Source of the DNA: Nothopassalora personata
Taxonomy: Eukaryota > Ascomycota > Dothideomycetes > Mycosphaerellales > Mycosphaerellaceae
Length of the DNA: 64,000 bases
Direction: 5' to 3'
NCBI GenBank assembly: GCA_033816765.1
Contig: CM066295.1
Coordinates: 1,178,001-1,242,000 of the forward strand
The notes beneath the pieces are model-generated. The model saw nothing but the letters and a program-made list of their open reading frames with translations. It did not search any database and was not told the DNA's origin. Positions 63,197 to 64,000 of the stretch are shown here, in pieces. Position 1 is the stretch's first letter, and every line of letters begins with the position of its first letter. The position numbers were made by a program, and so were the translations under genes.

Positions 63197-64000
63197 TTAC
63201 TCCTGCTCGGAGGCGACAGGGGAGTCGACACCAGTGCCTGAAGTGGCGATCAGCTTGGAGTCGACGACAGTGCCGCTTGGAGATGTGGCATTGGCCTCTG
63301 CACCACCGACAGCGGCGCCTTGGTCCAGAGGTGCTTGCGATGAGCCATTGTAGGGCAGGCCGCCAAGTGGGCTACGTCCAGGGACCTGTCGGATGGCAGA
63401 TTGTGCCCAGCGCTGACCTTGGATGGGAATGGCAGGTGTGGTGCCAAGGTACTGATCGAACTCGTTGCCATTGTGGTTGTCGTGCATGGTGGATCCGGCG
63501 TACGGAAGACGACCTTGGCGCCACGCGTGCGTGGCCATCTCGTACTCTTGGGATCGGAACGTGCGAGCAGCCTGTGTCTGCTGCTTGAGTTGCTTCTGCT
63601 CCTGTGTGTCGGCGAAACGAATCTGGACTTGAAGCTCCTCGCCTTGAGACTTGATGGTGTGGTTGTTGAAAGTCTTGATGACCTCTTCACAGTCATCGCG
63701 GGTCTCGAATCTGTGGACAAAAGTGAGTCAGTGGATCAAGATGAAGAGATCTGGACGACAAACCGTGCAAAGCCGACACCACGGCCATGGCCGTTCTTGT
63801 CACGCAGGATGCGAGAAGAGCAGACCTTGTGAGGAGCGAATAGCTGTGCAAGTTCGTGCTCGTTCATGGACTTGGGTAGGTTCGAGACGTAAAGGTTGGT
63901 GTTGTTCTCGTCGGAGAACGTCTTGAGCTTCGAGTAGAAGGATTCACGGGCGAAGCTGACTTCGTACCCAAGGTAGTGGAAACCACGAATACAGTTCTCG
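63197..64000 (-). CDS. Two-RRM RNA-binding protein, 3' part
   Basis: Minus strand, running off the right edge, so the 5' part is missing. Last exons are 64000-63764 and 63710-63197, with a 53-nt intron (GTTTGT...CCACAG) joining VGFAR to FETRDD. The first residues, NCIRGFHYLGYEVSFARES, are the end of one RRM. A second RRM follows, with RNP2 NLYVSNLP, KSMNEHELAQLFAPHKV and RNP1-type GRGVGFARFE. A disordered Gly/Ser/Ala-rich tail ends at SPVASEQE. The tight spacing of the RRMs resembles RBMS/MSSP-type single-strand nucleic-acid-binding proteins. The RNA target cannot be told. Confidence 0.88.

Overview
The window is nuclear DNA of a filamentous ascomycete (Pezizomycotina, probably Dothideomycetes; the class is an inference). 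Support: introns of about 50-140 nt with GTAAGT/GTGAGT-type donors, split ATP-citrate lyase encoded by two head-to-head genes, fungal-only families (TAO3, SHE4/UNC-45, MAPEG, SPX-ankyrin-GDPD), and a transposon island mutated in the manner of repeat-induced point mutation (RIP).

Layout. 1-1462: 3' part of a She4/UNC-45 myosin chaperone gene. 1.7-6.6 kb: a broken PLP aminotransferase gene, an intact SDR oxidoreductase gene and a broken DUF3292-like membrane protein gene. 7.5-12.1 kb: a small hypothetical protein, a 265-residue hypothetical protein and a three-exon seven-TM protein. 12.5-14.3 kb: TRM2. 14.7-16.5 kb: remains of an unrecognised gene starting with a signal peptide. 18.2-23.6 kb: ACL1 and ACL2 diverging from a 1.6 kb shared promoter; together they encode the cytosolic acetyl-CoA-forming ATP-citrate lyase. 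24.1-24.5 kb: SmF with a six-base first exon. 25.1-27.2 kb: a membrane-anchored histidine-phosphatase-fold protein lacking the catalytic histidines. 28.1-28.6 kb: a MAPEG protein. 31.3-34.0 kb: a large AT-hook/UBZ4-like protein. 34.4-38.0 kb: GDE1-type SPX-ankyrin-GDPD protein. 39.0-46.9 kb: TAO3/Furry. 63.2 kb to the end: 3' part of a two-RRM protein.

47.3-62.0 kb is an AT-rich island. One Ty3/Gypsy chromovirus (minus orientation, 369-bp LTRs, perfect 5-bp target duplication TTTTA) is split by a second, related element (plus orientation, 420-bp LTRs, target duplication TTATG/TTATA). Both are dead: stops are almost all TAG with some TAA, as expected from CpA to TpA change at CAG, CAA and TGG, while CGA codons survive. 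The elements are very similar in gag-protease and in R-U5, but clearly diverged from RT to U3. Both carry, antisense between chromodomain and 3' LTR, a reading frame for a Cys-rich protein. That antisense gene is my main candidate for something undescribed.

Exon borders were read by eye from splice signals and reading-frame continuity. No database search was possible, so family names rest on recognised motifs.
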